64,000 bases of DNA from Pseudomonas sp. ML2-2023-3 (GCF_037055275.1 NZ_CP146343.1:72001-136000), one strand, 5' to 3'; shown: positions 9,742 to 19,830, counted from the first letter of the stretch. Notes: generated by a model from the sequence alone, not told the origin. Numbers and translations: made by a program.

Positions 9742-10995
9742 ATGAACGATAGCTTCGTTACCCAGTGCCCACATTGCCAAACCAGCTTTCGCGTGCGCCA
9801 CGCCCAATTGGGCATGGCTCGCGGAGTGGTGCGCTGCGGCGCCTGCCTGCAAGTGTTCAATGCCGCACAGCAACTGCTGAACCAGAGCACTGAAACAGAG
9901 CAGCCGCCCGCCGTGGTGACACCTGCCGTTGCCGCGCCCGAAGTAATCGAGCCGACACCCGTCCAGGCCCCTGCCACACCTGTGCCGGCCAGCCCGGCAC
10001 CGTGGCAGGCCAACGCGATGGACCTCGACCATCTGGATCTGGACGAAGAGCTGGCCAAGCTCGAAGAGCGTGAAATACAGCCCAGCAAAAGCTTCGGCCA
10101 GCCCCACACGCCCAAAAGCAGCTCACTGAGTGCTCGTCGCGAAAGCAATGACGCTGAAGAAAACGAATGGTCTGACAGCCTGTTCAGTGAATCTGCAGCC
10201 GACCGCGCCGAGACGGCCAAGGATGCCGAAAAAGCCGTAGAGCTCTCCAAGACAGGGCGTACCGAACCGTCAGTGTCATTGGATCTCGACGAACCGGACG
10301 ACACACCGCCGCTCCAGCTTTCGCTGGACGACGACCTTGAGCCGCCGCTGCCGGGCGAGCGCCTGTCGGCGACCGATGACGATGACGACGAGCTCCCTGA
10401 ACCTGCGCCGGTCAGCAAAGACAAGCGCAAGCGCAGCGAGCCAGCCATGCGCGAAGATCCGTTGATGGATCTGGTCGACGATCCGCTGCACCTGGACTGG
10501 CAGAAGCGCCGTACCCCCTGGGGCAAGCGCCTGCTCTGGACCTTGCTGGTATTGCTGGCCGCGGCGGCATTGGCCGGGCAGTACATTGCCAACCACTTCG
10601 ACGAGCTGGCACGCCAGGATCAATACCGTCCGATCTTCCAGCAACTGTGTCCGCAGATCGGCTGCACGGTGCCGTCCAAAGTCGATATCGACCGCATCAA
10701 AAGCAGCAATCTGGTGGTGCGCAGCCATCCCGAGTTCACCGGAGCGCTGGTGGTGGATGCCATCCTCTACAACCGCGCACCGTTCTCCCAGCCCTTCCCG
10801 TTACTGGAACTGCGTTTTGCCGACCTCAACGGCAAAATGATTGCCAGTCGTCGGTTTAAACCCGGCGAATACCTGACCGGGGATTTGTCAAAAGCCGAAA
10901 TGCCCCCGCAAACCCCCATCCATATTGCGCTGGACATCCTCGACCCGGGTCCCAAGGCCGTGAACTACAGCCTGAGCTTTCACTCGCCCGAATAA
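9742..10995 (+). CDS. Zinc-ribbon and DUF3426 membrane protein
   Basis: Protein of 417 residues with an N-terminal zinc ribbon of the MJ0042 type (CPHC at about 9-12 and CGAC at about 33-36). A long acidic, low-complexity middle follows (Asp/Glu-rich, about 90-240). A single membrane helix is at about 258-278 (LLWTLLVLLAAAALAGQYI), and a C-terminal DUF3426 domain ends the protein. The topology suggests a cytoplasmic zinc ribbon with a periplasmic C-terminus. The function is unknown; it is a conserved neighbour of prmA and dusB in pseudomonads. Confidence 0.85.
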   Translation: MNDSFVTQCPHCQTSFRVRHAQLGMARGVVRCGACLQVFNAAQQLLNQSTETEQPPAVVTPAVAAPEVIEPTPVQAPATPVPASPAPWQANAMDLDHLDLDEELAKLEEREIQPSKSFGQPHTPKSSSLSARRESNDAEENEWSDSLFSESAADRAETAKDAEKAVELSKTGRTEPSVSLDLDEPDDTPPLQLSLDDDLEPPLPGERLSATDDDDDELPEPAPVSKDKRKRSEPAMREDPLMDLVDDPLHLDWQKRRTPWGKRLLWTLLVLLAAAALAGQYIANHFDELARQDQYRPIFQQLCPQIGCTVPSKVDIDRIKSSNLVVRSHPEFTGALVVDAILYNRAPFSQPFPLLELRFADLNGKMIASRRFKPGEYLTGDLSKAEMPPQTPIHIALDILDPGPKAVNYSLSFHSPE

Positions 10996-11014
10996 CCGCG
11001 CTACGCTTTGAGTG

Positions 11015-11073
11015 ACAAACCGCAAGCGGCAAGTGCCGGGCTCTTAGCCCCCCACTTGCCGCTTGCGGTTTGT
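11015..11073. repeat. Long inverted repeat with 21-bp perfect arms, possible bidirectional terminator
   Basis: The arm at 11015-11035 (ACAAACCGCAAGCGG...) is the exact reverse complement of the arm at 11053-11073. The loop carries a smaller GGGCT/AGCCC hairpin. The element sits 19 bases after the DUF3426 gene and before dusB. There is no T tract, so it may be a REP-like palindrome rather than a simple terminator. Confidence 0.7.
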
Positions 11074-11192
11074 GTCTTGCGGCTAATTGTTCAAAATTCA
11101 TCCAATTGCGTCTTTAACCAGTCATCGAGAGCGGGTATCATGCCAACCCTTTTTCGAACTCCCAAGATCCGGCCCCACAACAGGGAAGTCCT

Positions 11193-12206
11193 ATGTCGGC
11201 GGTACGCATCGGCCCATATACATTGCACAACGGTTTGATTCTCGCCCCTATGGCGGGTGTCACCGACCAGCCCTTTCGTCAGCTTTGTCGACGGATGGGT
11301 GCAGGCCTGGTTGTTTCGGAAATGGTCACCAGTGACATGAGTCTCTGGAACAGCCGCAAATCGCGCCTGCGCATGATTCACGACGGTGATCCCGAGCCAC
11401 GCTCGGTACAGATCGCCGGCGGTGACGCGCAAATGCTGGCAGACGCCGCCAGGGCCAATGTGGAACTGGGCGCACAGATAATTGACATCAACATGGGTTG
11501 CCCGGCAAAAAAGGTCTGCAACAAGGCCGCCGGCTCCGCGTTGCTAAAAGATGAAGCACTGGTAAACGAGATCCTGCAGGCCGTCGTGGCTGCGGTTGAT
11601 GTGCCGGTTACCCTGAAGATCCGTACCGGCTGGGACCGGGACAACAAGAACGGCATTACGGTGGCAAAGATCGCCGAACAGGCCGGCATTACCGCTCTGG
11701 CGGTGCACGGCAGAACCCGTGCCGACCTGTACACCGGCGAAGCCGAGTACGACACCATTGCCGCGATCAAGCAGGCGGTGTCGATACCGGTCTTTGCCAA
11801 CGGCGACATTGATTCACCCCACAAGGCCCTGCACGTGTTGAACGCGACCGGGGCTGACGGACTATTGATAGGCAGGGCGGCTCAAGGGCGGCCCTGGATT
11901 TTCCGCGAAATTGATCACTTTCTGCGCACCGGGCAACTGATGCCGGCACCGCAGTTGAGTGAAGTGGAACGTATTCTGCTGGAGCACCTGACTGCATTGC
12001 ATACCTTCTATGGGGAGGTGCTGGGCGTACGCATTGCCCGCAAGCATGTCGGCTGGTATCTGGCAACCTTGCCGGGCGCCAAGGAGTTTCGCGCCCACTT
12101 CAATCGTTTAGAAGATACGGAAGCACAATGCGCCAACGTTCAGGCGTTTTTCGCCGAACGACACAAGAGCCTGGTAACAGGGGACGAAGGATGGGTGGCC
12201 GCATGA
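11193..12206 (+). CDS. dusB: tRNA-dihydrouridine synthase B
   Basis: FMN- and NADPH-dependent reductase that makes dihydrouridine in tRNA. The 337 residues show the family blocks [18 protein letters not shown], the FMN/active-site region [19 protein letters not shown] with the catalytic cysteine, and [12 protein letters not shown]. It overlaps fis in an ATGA arrangement (12203-12206), the dusB-fis operon known throughout gamma-proteobacteria, so the two are translationally coupled. Confidence 0.95.
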   Translation: MSAVRIGPYTLHNGLILAPMAGVTDQPFRQLCRRMGAGLVVSEMVTSDMSLWNSRKSRLRMIHDGDPEPRSVQIAGGDAQMLADAARANVELGAQIIDINMGCPAKKVCNKAAGSALLKDEALVNEILQAVVAAVDVPVTLKIRTGWDRDNKNGITVAKIAEQAGITALAVHGRTRADLYTGEAEYDTIAAIKQAVSIPVFANGDIDSPHKALHVLNATGADGLLIGRAAQGRPWIFREIDHFLRTGQLMPAPQLSEVERILLEHLTALHTFYGEVLGVRIARKHVGWYLATLPGAKEFRAHFNRLEDTEAQCANVQAFFAERHKSLVTGDEGWVAA

Positions 12207-12523
12207 CGATGATGACCGAGACATTAGTGAGTGGAACAACGCCCGTGAGCGACAACGTCAACTTGAAACAGCACCTCAATACACCGAGCGAAGAAGGCCA
12301 GACCCTTCGCGGGAGTGTCGAAAAGGCGCTGCACAATTATTTCGCCCACCTGGAGGGCGCTGAAGTCACGGACGTCTACAACCTGGTACTTTCCGAAGTC
12401 GAGGCTCCCCTTCTCGAGTGCGTCATGAACTACGTCAAGGGCAACCAGACCAAGGCCTCCGAGCTGCTGGGCCTCAATCGCGGCACCTTGCGCAAAAAGC
12501 TCAAACAGTACGATCTGCTGTAA
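12203..12523 (+). CDS. fis: DNA-binding protein Fis
   Basis: Nucleoid-associated DNA-bending protein that also activates rRNA and tRNA promoters. The 106-residue product beginning [18 protein letters not shown] corresponds to the Pseudomonas Fis N-terminus. The C-terminal helix-turn-helix is the highly conserved block [20 protein letters not shown]. The ATG at 12203 overlaps the dusB stop; a longer in-frame start exists at 12128 but lies inside dusB and encodes no conserved sequence. Confidence 0.95.
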   Translation: MTMMTETLVSGTTPVSDNVNLKQHLNTPSEEGQTLRGSVEKALHNYFAHLEGAEVTDVYNLVLSEVEAPLLECVMNYVKGNQTKASELLGLNRGTLRKKLKQYDLL

Positions 12524-12540
12524 GCATTCAATCAAACCTG

Positions 12541-12574
12541 AAAGGCGTCCTGATAAAACAGGCCGCCTTTTTTG
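12541..12574 (+). terminator. Rho-independent terminator after dusB-fis
   Basis: AAAGGCG and CCTG pair with CAGG and CGCCTTT across an ATAAAA loop, and six T residues follow. It is 18 bases after the fis stop codon. Confidence 0.88.
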
Positions 12575-12604
12575 CTGACTCCTTTGCTTTTGATGGAAAT
12601 CGAG

Positions 12605-14212
12605 ATGACCGATCAGACTACCCGCCTGCCGATCCGCCGCGCTCTAATCAGCGTTTCCGACAAAACCGGAATCCTTGATTTCGCCCGTGAACTGGAAGCC
12701 CTCGGCGTCGAGATCCTGTCCACTGGCGGTACGTTCAAGCTGCTGCAAGACAACGGCGTAGCCGCCGTTGAAGTGGCGGACTACACCGGCTTTGCAGAAA
12801 TGATGGACGGTCGGGTGAAAACCCTGCACCCGAAAATCCACGGTGGCATTCTGGGCCGTCGCGGCATCGACGACGACATCATGAGCGAGCACGGCATCAA
12901 GCCGATCGACCTGGTAGCCGTTAACCTCTACCCGTTCGAAGCCACCATCTCCAAGCCAGGCTGCGACCTGCCGACCGCCATCGAGAACATCGACATCGGC
13001 GGCCCGACCATGGTCCGTTCGGCTGCAAAAAACCACAAAGACGTGGCCATCGTGGTGAATGCCAGCGATTACGCCAACGTTCTGGAAAACCTCAAGGCCG
13101 GTGGCCTGACCTACGCACAGCGTTTCGACCTGATGCTCAAGGCGTTTGAACACACCGCGGCCTACGACGGCATGATCGCCAACTACCTGGGCACCGTGAA
13201 CCAGGCCGCTGAAGTACTGAGCACCGAAGACCGCGGCCTGTTCCCGCGCACCTTCAACAGCCAGTTCATCAAGGCCCAGGAAATGCGCTACGGCGAGAAC
13301 CCGCACCAGAAAGCGGCGTTCTACGTTGAAGCCAAGCCGACCGAAGTCAGCATCGCGACGGCAACCCAGCTGCAAGGCAAGGAACTGTCGTTCAACAACG
13401 TGGCCGACACCGACGCCGCGCTGGAATGCGTAAAAAGCTTCGTCAAACCGGCTTGCGTGATCGTCAAGCACGCCAACCCGTGCGGCGTAGCCGTGAGCCC
13501 GGACGCTGAAGGCGGCATCCGCCAGGCGTACGAACTGGCTTACGCCACGGATACCGAATCGGCGTTCGGCGGCATCATCGCCTTCAACCGTGAACTGGAC
13601 GCCGAAACGGCCAAGGCCATTGTTGAGCGTCAGTTCGTTGAAGTGATCATCGCCCCGTCCGTGAGCGAGGAAGCCCGCGCCATCGTCGCGGCCAAAGCCA
13701 ACGTGCGCCTGCTGGCCTGCGGCCAGTGGAGCGAAGATCGCGCCCCGGCCTGGGACTTCAAGCGCGTCAACGGCGGCCTGCTGGTTCAAAGCCGTGACAT
13801 CGAGATGATCGGCAGCGAAGACCTGAAAGTCGTGACCAAGCGCGCACCGACCGAGCAAGAGATCAACGACCTGATCTTCGCCTGGAAAGTAGCCAAGTAC
13901 GTGAAGTCCAACGCCATCGTCTACGCCAAGGGCCGTCAGACCATCGGTGTCGGCGCGGGCCAGATGAGCCGCGTAAACTCGGCCCGTATTGCCGCGATCA
14001 AGGCCGAGCACGCCGGTCTGCAAGTACAGGGTGCCGTCATGGCATCGGACGCCTTCTTCCCGTTCCGTGACGGCATCGACAACGCGGCCAAGGCCGGTAT
14101 CACTGCGGTGATCCAGCCGGGCGGCTCGATGCGTGACAGCGAAGTGATTGCAGCTGCAGACGAAGCCGGTATTGCCATGGTGTTCACCGGCATGCGCCAC
14201 TTCCGTCACTAA
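12605..14212 (+). CDS. purH: Bifunctional AICAR transformylase / IMP cyclohydrolase
   Basis: Last two steps of de novo purine synthesis. The 535 residues are the standard length. The N-terminal IMP cyclohydrolase domain has [19 protein letters not shown] and STGGTFKLL, and the C-terminal transformylase domain has [13 protein letters not shown], the catalytic KHANPCGVA and the end block FTGMRHFRH. The start at 12605 ([13 protein letters not shown]) is preceded by GGAAATCGAG; a start at 12572 would add an unconserved tail. purD follows after a REP pair. Confidence 0.96.
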   Translation: MTDQTTRLPIRRALISVSDKTGILDFARELEALGVEILSTGGTFKLLQDNGVAAVEVADYTGFAEMMDGRVKTLHPKIHGGILGRRGIDDDIMSEHGIKPIDLVAVNLYPFEATISKPGCDLPTAIENIDIGGPTMVRSAAKNHKDVAIVVNASDYANVLENLKAGGLTYAQRFDLMLKAFEHTAAYDGMIANYLGTVNQAAEVLSTEDRGLFPRTFNSQFIKAQEMRYGENPHQKAAFYVEAKPTEVSIATATQLQGKELSFNNVADTDAALECVKSFVKPACVIVKHANPCGVAVSPDAEGGIRQAYELAYATDTESAFGGIIAFNRELDAETAKAIVERQFVEVIIAPSVSEEARAIVAAKANVRLLACGQWSEDRAPAWDFKRVNGGLLVQSRDIEMIGSEDLKVVTKRAPTEQEINDLIFAWKVAKYVKSNAIVYAKGRQTIGVGAGQMSRVNSARIAAIKAEHAGLQVQGAVMASDAFFPFRDGIDNAAKAGITAVIQPGGSMRDSEVIAAADEAGIAMVFTGMRHFRH

Positions 14213-14236
14213 TCACTTTTGAGCGCACCGCAACCC

Positions 14237-14329
14237 TGTAGTCGCTGCCGAAGGCTGCGATGGGATTTGCAGGGAGCCTGAGATAACGGGTTGCTTCGCA
14301 ACCCTTCGCAGCCTTCGGCAGCGACTACA
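14237..14329. repeat. REPIN, family A, between purH and purD
   Basis: Inverted pair of REP sequences: TGTAGTCGCTGCCGAAGGCT at the left and its reverse complement at the right (14306-14329). A further small hairpin GGGTTGCTTCGCAACCC sits inside. The flanks CACCGCAACC/GGTTGCGGTG extend the symmetry outward. The pair may also act as a transcription or RNA-stability boundary between the genes. Confidence 0.85.
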
Positions 14330-14380
14330 GGCTCAGGTTGCGGTGCTCACCAGAATTCAGCGTCATCCGAGGTTTTTGAA

Positions 14381-15679
14381 ATGAATGTTTTGATCATTGG
14401 CAGCGGTGGCCGCGAACACGCACTGGCCTGGAAAGTAGCTCAGGACCCACGTGTCGCTAAAGTATTCGTTGCCCCGGGCAACGCCGGCACCGCCATTGAA
14501 GCCAAATGCGAGAACGTCGCCATCGACGTGCTGGCCCTTGAGCAGCTGGCAGATTTCGCCGAGAAGAATGTCTCCCTGACCATCGTGGGTCCGGAAGTAC
14601 CTCTGGTAGCCGGTGTGGTAGATCTGTTCCGCGCCCGTGGCCTGGACTGCTTCGGCCCTACCGCCGGCGCTGCTCAGCTGGAAGGCTCCAAGGCGTTCAC
14701 CAAGGACTTCCTGGCACGCCACAAGATCCCGACCGCCGACTACCAGAATTTCACTGAAATCGAACCGGCTCTGGCTTATCTGCAGAAAGTCGGCGCGCCG
14801 ATCGTGATCAAGGCCGACGGCCTGGCCGCAGGTAAAGGCGTAATCGTCGCCATGACCCTGACCGAAGCCAAAGACGCCGTACGCGACATGCTCGCAGGCA
14901 ACGCCTTTGGCGAAGCCGGTTCACGGGTCGTGATCGAAGAGTTCCTCGACGGCGAAGAAGCCAGCTTCATCGTGATGGTCGACGGCAAGAACGTTCTGCC
15001 AATGGCCACCAGCCAGGACCACAAACGTGTTGGCGATGGCGACACCGGCCCGAACACCGGCGGCATGGGCGCTTACTCCCCTGCCCCGGTCGTGACCGCC
15101 GACGTTCACCAGCGCGTGATGGATCTGGTGATCTGGCCTACCGTGCGCGGCATGGCTGACGAAGGCAACGTCTACACCGGTTTCCTGTACGCAGGCCTGA
15201 TGATCGACAAAGCCGGCAACCCGAAAGTCATCGAGTTCAACTGCCGCTTCGGCGACCCTGAAACCCAACCGGTGATGCTGCGTCTGCAATCGAGCCTGGT
15301 TCTGCTGGTTGAGGCCGCACTGGCCCAGGCGCTGGACAAGGTTGAAGCGCAATGGGATCCGCGCCCAAGCCTGGGCATCGTCCTGGCTGCCGGTGGCTAC
15401 CCTGGCGATTACGCCAAGGGCACGGTCATCCACGGTCTGGATGCCGCAGCCAAGCTGGAAGGCAAGGTTTTCCATGCAGGTACGGCACTTAATCAAGCCG
15501 GTGAAGTCGTAACCTCGGGTGGCCGAGTACTGTGCGCAACCGCAATGGGTGACACCGTTGAAGCGGCACAACACAAGGCCTACGAACTGGCCAAGGCCAT
15601 CGAGTGGGAAGGTTGCTTCTACCGTAACGATATTGGCTACCGAGCCATTGCACGCGAACGCGGTGACGACCAGGAATAA
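14381..15679 (+). CDS. purD: Phosphoribosylamine-glycine ligase
   Basis: ATP-grasp enzyme making glycinamide ribonucleotide in purine synthesis. The 432-residue product begins with the classical MNVLIIGSGGREHALAWK and has GPEVPLVAGVVD, the ATP-binding KADGLAAGKGVIVA and the metal-binding EFNCRFGDPETQPV. The start at 14381 is preceded by CCGAGG. The order purH-purD-retS equals PA4854-PA4856 in PAO1. Confidence 0.95.
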   Translation: MNVLIIGSGGREHALAWKVAQDPRVAKVFVAPGNAGTAIEAKCENVAIDVLALEQLADFAEKNVSLTIVGPEVPLVAGVVDLFRARGLDCFGPTAGAAQLEGSKAFTKDFLARHKIPTADYQNFTEIEPALAYLQKVGAPIVIKADGLAAGKGVIVAMTLTEAKDAVRDMLAGNAFGEAGSRVVIEEFLDGEEASFIVMVDGKNVLPMATSQDHKRVGDGDTGPNTGGMGAYSPAPVVTADVHQRVMDLVIWPTVRGMADEGNVYTGFLYAGLMIDKAGNPKVIEFNCRFGDPETQPVMLRLQSSLVLLVEAALAQALDKVEAQWDPRPSLGIVLAAGGYPGDYAKGTVIHGLDAAAKLEGKVFHAGTALNQAGEVVTSGGRVLCATAMGDTVEAAQHKAYELAKAIEWEGCFYRNDIGYRAIARERGDDQE

Positions 15680-15778
15680 GCAATCCACATAGATAGGCGG
15701 GGGCTGCCTGCCCTTGCCTAACTATTCCAGGCCCGCGCATAGTTATCATCTGGCTTCACTTTACGAAGGGATTTCGCC

Positions 15779-18559
15779 GTGCGCTGGCTCAGGATCGCCA
15801 TAGCTTTTACCATCACGTTGCTGGGCTCTGTGCTCGGCATGATGCCTGTGCAGGCTGCATCAGGTACCAGCTGGTCTGTATTGCCAGACCCTCAGGCTAC
15901 CCTGCAACTGAGTGATGTGCGCTCACCCCGGCTATCCAGCCAGTTCAGCCCTGTCGAACTCGACCGAATAGCCGCTGCAGAACCCGGCGAAGCCCTGTGG
16001 CTGCGGGTACACCTGCAACCCGACAAGCATGAACAGATCCTGCGGATATTCGCCCCCGATCTGGCAAACCTCGACATGTATGTCTTCGATGATCAAAAAC
16101 TGATCAGCCAGACCAACACCGGCACGGCATTACCCATCAACAGCAAGCCCGTGCCCAGCAGCGACTACCTGCTGCCCCTGCCCCAAAGCTCACAACCTCT
16201 GGATGTCTACCTGCGCATGGTCTCGGACCATCAGTTGCGCCCCCACATTACCCTCGACACTGCCGTCATGCTGGCTGCCAACCAGACCAAGCCCTTGCTC
16301 TATGGCTTGCTGCTGGGCTGCATGTCGATGCTGTTGCTGCACAACCTTATTCGCTTCGCCTTCAGCCGTTCGCCCAGCAGCCTGTGGCTGGCCATCTGTG
16401 AAATCCTGCTGATGGCCAGTTCGGCGCTGTTCCTGAACCTGCTGGACCCCTGGCTCCCTGACTGGCACGCCATCCAGACCCCCGGCGCGTACCTGACGCT
16501 GCTGCTGACAGCCCCTTGCGGGCTGATGTTTACCTACAGCTTTTTCTCGACCCGTGGTGCGCACCGGCTGCACAAGCTGCTGCTGCTGGATATCCTGATC
16601 ATCGGCCTCGGCGGCCTGTTGCTCCTGTTTATCGATAATCTGCCGCTGAACGTGATGACCTACGCCCTGGTCGGACTGGCAAGCGTCAGCATCCTGGCCG
16701 TCTCGGTCTACCACTGGCAAAAGGGCTATCGGCCCGCGCGCATGTTTGTCATGGCGATGGTGATTTTCAACATCGGCACCCTGGTGATTCTCCCCGCGTT
16801 GCTGGGCTTGACCCTCATCGCGCCGCAGGAGCTGGTCCTGGCCCTGATGGTGATCATCTGCATCAGCGGGTTGCTGATGAGCATCGCCCTGAGCGAGCGC
16901 AACCGCAGCATTACTCAGGCCCAATTCAGTATTAGCCGCGAGCTGGCCGCCAGTAATGCCGAAGTGAATGCCAAGGCCGAGTTTCTGGCCAAGATCAGCC
17001 ATGAAATCCGCACCCCCATGAACGGGGTGCTGGGCATGACCGAGCTACTGTTGGGCACGCCGCTGTCGGTCAAGCAACGTGACTACGTCCAGACCATCCA
17101 CAGCGCGGGCAACGAACTGCTGACACTGATTAACGAAATCCTCGATATTTCCAAGCTCGAATCGGGGCAAATCGAGCTTGATGACGTGCAATTCGATCTC
17201 AATGCCCTGATCGAAGACTGCCTGAGTATTTTTCGCACCAAGGCCGAACAGCAGAACGTCGAACTCATCAGTTTTATCCAGCCACAAGTGCCACGGGTCA
17301 TCAGCGGTGACCCTACGCGTTTGCGCCAAACACTGCTGAGCCTGCTCGAAAGTTCCCTGAAAAAGACTGACGAGGGCGAGATCCTCATCGTTGTCGCACT
17401 GGAGGAACGCAGTGGCCCGCCGCGACTGCGCATTGCCATTCAGGACTCTGGCCAACCGATGGATGAACAGGAGCGTGATGCCCTGTTGCACGCCGAATTG
17501 CACAGCAAGAACTTCCTCGCCGCGACCCGCCTGGGGGGCCATCTGGGTCTGGTAATCGCTCGCCAGCTGATCATGTTGATGGGCGGTGAATTCGGCATAA
17601 AGCCCGGACAAACCACCGGCAGCAACCTGTGGCTGACACTGCCCCTGGACCCGCAACACCTTGAGCACCCGACTTCCGACCTGGACAGCCCGCTCAAGGG
17701 CGCACGGGTGCTGGTGGTGGACGACAATGACACCTGCCGCAAAGTGCTGGTACAGCAATGTTGCGCCTGGGGTTTGAATGTCAGTGCTGCGGCATCGGGC
17801 AAGGAAGCCCTGGCCTTGCTGCGCACCAAGGCTCACTTGCGTGATTACTTCGACATCGTGCTGCTGGACCAGAACATGCCCGGCATGACCGGCATGCAAC
17901 TGGCCGCCAAAATCAAGGAAGACCCGAGCCTGAACCACGACATCCTGCTGGTCATGCTCACGGGGATCAGCAACGCACCGAGCAAGATCATTGCACGCAA
18001 CTGCGGGATCAAACGCATCCTCGCCAAACCGGTGGCCGGCTACACCCTCAAAACCACCCTGGCCGATGAGCTGACCCAACGCAACAAGGGCCATGCCACC
18101 GCGCACACCACCGCCAACGGCCCCGCCGCCGTGCCTGTTTCAGTGCCCAATGACTTTCGCATCCTGGTGGCCGAAGACAACAACATCTCCACCAAGGTCA
18201 TTCGCGGCATGCTGGGCAAGCTCAACCTGAACCCGGACACCGCCTGCAACGGTGAAGAAGCACTCAAAGCCATGAAAGCCCGGCAATACGATCTGGTGCT
18301 GATGGACTGTGAAATGCCCGTGCTGGACGGTTTCTCAGCCACGGAGCAATTGCGCGCCTGGGAAGTCAGCCATCAGCGCATACGCACCCCGGTGGTCGCA
18401 TTGACCGCGCACATCCTCACCGAACACAAGGAGCGCGCCCGTCAGGCCGGCATGGACGGCCACATGTCCAAACCCGTAGAACTGTCGCAACTGCGAGAAC
18501 TGGTGGAGTTTTGGGTTGAACAACGTGAGTTGCGTCAATCCACGGCACAACTGTCCTAA
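15779..18559 (+). CDS. retS: Hybrid sensor kinase RetS
   Basis: Inner-membrane regulator that controls the Gac/Rsm switch between acute and biofilm lifestyles by binding and silencing GacS. Domains in the 926 residues: signal/first helix 1-27, a periplasmic 7TMR-DISMED2 sensor at about 40-165, seven membrane helices at about 172-375, and a HisKA domain with the histidine in KISHEIRTPMNG (H408). A degenerate ATPase domain follows, then receiver 1 with Asp697 (LLDQNMPG) and receiver 2 with Asp843 (LMDCEMPV). These residues align with H424, D713 and D858 of P. aeruginosa RetS, and the gene follows purD as there. Start is GTG at 15779, with GAAGGGA eight bases upstream. Confidence 0.92.
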   Translation: MRWLRIAIAFTITLLGSVLGMMPVQAASGTSWSVLPDPQATLQLSDVRSPRLSSQFSPVELDRIAAAEPGEALWLRVHLQPDKHEQILRIFAPDLANLDMYVFDDQKLISQTNTGTALPINSKPVPSSDYLLPLPQSSQPLDVYLRMVSDHQLRPHITLDTAVMLAANQTKPLLYGLLLGCMSMLLLHNLIRFAFSRSPSSLWLAICEILLMASSALFLNLLDPWLPDWHAIQTPGAYLTLLLTAPCGLMFTYSFFSTRGAHRLHKLLLLDILIIGLGGLLLLFIDNLPLNVMTYALVGLASVSILAVSVYHWQKGYRPARMFVMAMVIFNIGTLVILPALLGLTLIAPQELVLALMVIICISGLLMSIALSERNRSITQAQFSISRELAASNAEVNAKAEFLAKISHEIRTPMNGVLGMTELLLGTPLSVKQRDYVQTIHSAGNELLTLINEILDISKLESGQIELDDVQFDLNALIEDCLSIFRTKAEQQNVELISFIQPQVPRVISGDPTRLRQTLLSLLESSLKKTDEGEILIVVALEERSGPPRLRIAIQDSGQPMDEQERDALLHAELHSKNFLAATRLGGHLGLVIARQLIMLMGGEFGIKPGQTTGSNLWLTLPLDPQHLEHPTSDLDSPLKGARVLVVDDNDTCRKVLVQQCCAWGLNVSAAASGKEALALLRTKAHLRDYFDIVLLDQNMPGMTGMQLAAKIKEDPSLNHDILLVMLTGISNAPSKIIARNCGIKRILAKPVAGYTLKTTLADELTQRNKGHATAHTTANGPAAVPVSVPNDFRILVAEDNNISTKVIRGMLGKLNLNPDTACNGEEALKAMKARQYDLVLMDCEMPVLDGFSATEQLRAWEVSHQRIRTPVVALTAHILTEHKERARQAGMDGHMSKPVELSQLRELVEFWVEQRELRQSTAQLS

Positions 18560-18618
18560 CAGACAGCCGATCCCCTGATAGACTTTCGGGCGCCCCCCCT
18601 TCGATATGAGCCAAGACC

Positions 18619-19215
18619 ATGCTTCATATGCTGTTCAGTGTGTATTTGAAGATGCTGGTGCTCTACAGCCCGTTTTTCGTGCTGTCGTGCTTTATCAGCC
18701 TGACCCGGGGTTACTCGAACAAGGAACGCCGTCGCCTGGCCTGGAAGGTGGCGCTGGCAACGCTGATCTCCAGCGTACTGCTGTACCTGTTTGGGCGCGC
18801 GATCTTCAATGTGTTTGGCATTACCGTCGACGCCTTCCGCATCGGTGCCGGCAGCGTGCTGTTTATTTCGGCACTGGGCATGGCCCAGGGTAAATCGGCC
18901 GTCCAGACCGACAACGTGCAGCAAGACGTGACCATAGTTCCGCTGACCATTCCGCTGACCGTCGGCCCCGGCACCATTGGTGCGTTGCTGGTCATGGGGG
19001 TCAGTCAGCCCCATTGGGACGACAAGCTGATGGCGATCACCAGTATTGCGCTGGCGAGCCTGACGGTTGGCGTGGTGCTTTACCTCTCCAACCGAATCGA
19101 ACGGATACTGGGCGAACAGGGGCTGCAGATCGTCAGTCGCCTGATGGGCCTGTTTGTCTGCGCCCTGGCGGCCCAGATCATCTTCACCGGGATCCGGGGC
19201 TACATGGTTCCCTGA
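18619..19215 (+). CDS. MarC family integral membrane protein
   Basis: 198 residues with six predicted hydrophobic segments, including PFFVLSCFISLTRG near the N-terminus and the family-typical VPLTIPLTVGPGTIGALLV in the middle. MarC/UPF0056 proteins are inner-membrane proteins of unknown transport function; despite the name they are not established multidrug transporters. It follows retS by 59 bases on the same strand. Confidence 0.85.
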   Translation: MLHMLFSVYLKMLVLYSPFFVLSCFISLTRGYSNKERRRLAWKVALATLISSVLLYLFGRAIFNVFGITVDAFRIGAGSVLFISALGMAQGKSAVQTDNVQQDVTIVPLTIPLTVGPGTIGALLVMGVSQPHWDDKLMAITSIALASLTVGVVLYLSNRIERILGEQGLQIVSRLMGLFVCALAAQIIFTGIRGYMVP

Positions 19216-19220
19216 CAATG

Positions 19221-19246
19221 ACGCGCCTGTCGCCAATCAGGCGCGT
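19221..19246. terminator. Hairpin between convergent MarC and DUF6124 genes
   Basis: ACGCGCCTG and CAGGCGCGT form a 9-bp stem with an 8-base loop in the 37-base gap between two convergent genes. It lacks a long T tract in either direction, so it is only a candidate bidirectional terminator. Confidence 0.55.
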
Positions 19247-19252
19247 GCTGCC

Positions 19253-19600
19253 TTAGTGCGTTGCCAGCGTGTCCAGCGACGTGTCGACATACCCCTTGGC
19301 CAGCTCCACCAGGTGCATGACCGACAACACCAAATCGCGCGCAGGCCCGCTCAAGCCATTCCCCGCCTCATTCGCGCAGGCAGCCGCACAGCGCAACAAG
19401 TCTGACGCCTGGGCCAAAGCCGCTTCTGAATTGACACTGTGCGGGATGGCCAGCATGGCCGTGCCCATGGGGCGTTGAGGCTTATGGTTTTGCAGGTAAT
19501 AATTGAGCGCACGTTCGACGGCGGCACGATCCAGCAACGGGTCGTGACTGTCAGCAGCATCGAGGGGTAAAGCAGGGGGATCGGGGGTGATTTTTTTCAT
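19253..19600 (-). CDS. DUF6124 family protein
   Basis: Small soluble protein of 115 residues: a Pro-rich N-terminus (MKKITPDPPALPLD), a short helix around AAVERALNYYLQ, then an Ala-rich helical C-terminal half (ASDLLRCAAACANEAG and VLSVMHLVELAKGYVD). This matches the architecture of the DUF6124/DUF3077-type proteins that occur in several copies in P. fluorescens-group genomes. Their function is unknown to me. A GGAG ribosome site lies 11 bases before the ATG, and a long structured leader is upstream. Confidence 0.7.
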   Translation of the reverse strand: MKKITPDPPALPLDAADSHDPLLDRAAVERALNYYLQNHKPQRPMGTAMLAIPHSVNSEAALAQASDLLRCAAACANEAGNGLSGPARDLVLSVMHLVELAKGYVDTSLDTLATH

Positions 19601-19830
19601 GGCTTAACTCCAAACACGTTAAGGGAGCTGCCACTTTTCGCTACTAAACAAATGGGTGGCAGCCGTGCACAGGTTAGTAGACCGGCGTGTTTGGGAACCG
19701 GCGTGCCCGAGGGCACCCTGCGCACGGCCACCATAAAACGCAGGCCGTAAAAAAGCGCCTCGAAAAGGTGGCGCCTTGCGCCAAACACTAAAGCCGGGCT
19801 ACTAAACCCGATCGCTGATTTTGCAGCGAT
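19601..19830 (-). promoter_or_regulatory. Structured 5' leader of the DUF6124 gene
   Basis: Read on the minus strand, this gene-free stretch contains several strong hairpins: GGCGC-AAG-GCGCC, GTGCCC-TC-GGGCAC and TTAAC...GTTAA next to the ribosome site. It also has two direct copies of TTTAGTAGC and an inverted TCTACTAA. The remaining gap, 19831-19950, shows no gene or clear motif. The leader may be a regulatory RNA structure; this is inference. Confidence 0.45.

Noticed and set aside
12644-14209. A 521-codon open frame on the minus strand opposite purH
   Set aside because: It is the antisense of a well-conserved purine gene, has His/Val/Arg-biased composition typical of reverse frames in GC-rich DNA and no recognisable domain.
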